From Rhodococcus sp. IEGM 1381 (GTDB taxonomy: Bacteria; Actinomycetota; Actinomycetes; Mycobacteriales; Mycobacteriaceae): 64,000 nt of DNA. Under the pieces are notes generated by a model, which worked only from the letters and a program-made list of their open reading frames with translations, ran no database searches and was not told the origin of the DNA. The stretch is taken from assembly GCF_030056795.1 (NCBI RefSeq), contig NZ_JASHKQ010000001.1, positions 1,054,001 to 1,118,000 on the forward strand, in the 5' to 3' direction. This document shows, one piece after another, positions 63,316 through 64,000 of the stretch (positions are counted from its first letter, which is position 1; each line of letters opens with the position of its first letter). The position numbers and the translations under genes were made by a program.

Positions 63316-64000
63316 ATGACCACAACGCAGTTCGATGTAGTCCTGCTCGGCGAGCCGCTCGTCGAGGTCTCGACTACCGAGGCCTTTCGGCACGGAGCAG
63401 ACGGTGTGCTCGGAGTATCGGGAGATGTCGTCAACGCAGGTGCCGCGGTTGCTGCTGCGGGTGCTTCGGTGGCCCTCGTCGCGCGGGTATCCGACGACGA
63501 GCTCGGCGACGCTGTCTGTCGGCGAATTCGTGAGCTCGGCATCGATGACACCTACATTCGGCGAGTCCCCGGCCAGCAGGGTGTCTACTTCCTGCACATC
63601 GATCCGGAGGGCAATCGTCAGTTCTCCTATGCCCGAGCCGGTTCGGTGGGCAGCCAGCTCGACGTGGCGGACCTGCCCGAGGGCGTGATCGAGCATGCGG
63701 GTGCTGTCTTGGGCGGCGGAATCGCTGCGGCACTGTCGCCGACCCTCGCCCGCACGATGCTGCACGTGGCGCAGCATTCGGGCAGATTCGTCTACGACCC
63801 CAACTTCCGGCCCCGGTTGACGACGGCCGATCAGGCACGCGACTTCCTGCAGAACATTGCCCCCTACTGCGAGGTGATGGTGCCGTCGGCGCCGAGTGAG
63901 ATCGAATTGCTTCTCGGCACAGACGATCCGGCGAGTGCTGCGGCGTCCCTGATGGGCTGGGGTGCGCGATCTGTGGTGGTCACCCAGGGTTCCGAAGGGT
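63316..64000 (+). CDS. PfkB-family sugar kinase, 3'-truncated by the window edge
   Basis: The first 228 residues of a ribokinase/PfkB-type kinase are visible, with no stop before the edge. It starts TTTQFDVVLLGEPLVEV; VNAGAAVAAAGASVALVARV and FVYDPNFRPRLTT are typical of the substrate and lid regions. The catalytic GAGD near the C-terminus lies outside the window. It begins 8 bases after the manD stop. By context it is probably 2-keto-3-deoxygluconate kinase (KdgK), the next step after ManD. Confidence 0.85.
   Translation, partial: MTTTQFDVVLLGEPLVEVSTTEAFRHGADGVLGVSGDVVNAGAAVAAAGASVALVARVSDDELGDAVCRRIRELGIDDTYIRRVPGQQGVYFLHIDPEGNRQFSYARAGSVGSQLDVADLPEGVIEHAGAVLGGGIAAALSPTLARTMLHVAQHSGRFVYDPNFRPRLTTADQARDFLQNIAPYCEVMVPSAPSEIELLLGTDDPASAAASLMGWGARSVVVTQGSEG

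Overview
The window is GC-rich actinobacterial chromosome, most probably from a Rhodococcus-type member of the mycolic-acid bacteria (Mycobacteriales). Support: an AftD arabinofuranosyltransferase, a DUF3068 protein, a fused HadA/HadB-type dehydratase, FadE5/FadA2/HtdX/FabG4, a CYTH-CHAD protein and a bifunctional-type dCTP deaminase, plus long runs in the same order as Mycobacterium tuberculosis. No rRNA, insertion sequence, phage or CRISPR was seen. One tRNA (Gly, CCC) is present. Calls come from reading the sequence and recalling families; no database search was run.

Layout. 1-29 kb matches the M. tuberculosis Rv0210-Rv0245 order: a membrane/coiled-coil fragment, pckG, a ROK kinase, then a cell-envelope glycan block (methyltransferase, GT4 glycosyltransferase, multi-pass membrane proteins, a flippase, DUF3068, an acyltransferase, AftD and its small DUF2613 neighbour). 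Next come a universal stress protein, the NagZ-like lipoprotein LpqI and a TetR regulator beside the lipid genes htdX-fabG4, fadA2 and fadE5. A matching 14-bp palindrome lies at the tetR, fabG4/fadA2 and fadE5 promoters. A probable small RNA lies between fadA2 and fadE5, the location of the F6 sRNA in M. tuberculosis. A VanW protein and a flavin reductase are interleaved.

29-44 kb: a methyltransferase, a MarR regulator and a second syntenic block (Rv0535-Rv0541c-like: MTA phosphorylase, epimerase, GT2, DUF2064, membrane protein), mostly with stop/start overlaps that suggest coupled translation. Then follow a lipoprotein, an alcohol oxidation pair (GMC oxidoreductase plus aldehyde dehydrogenase) with a divergent PucR regulator, a secreted lipase and a secreted GH16 glucanase.

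44-56 kb: tRNA-Gly; a GAF-GGDEF-EAL cyclic-di-GMP protein; a ThiF-nitroreductase fusion (MoeY-like) coupled to an acyltransferase-like protein; dcd; and a cluster of three related actin/Hsp70-fold proteins interleaved with CYTH-CHAD and ANTAR genes. This cluster is the least explained part of the window.

56-64 kb: the fused HadA/HadB dehydratase, VOC and CGNR proteins, a LysE exporter, an HxlR regulator, a thiolase, and a GntR-controlled operon (dehydrogenase, D-mannonate dehydratase, PfkB sugar kinase) for sugar-acid catabolism that runs off the right edge.
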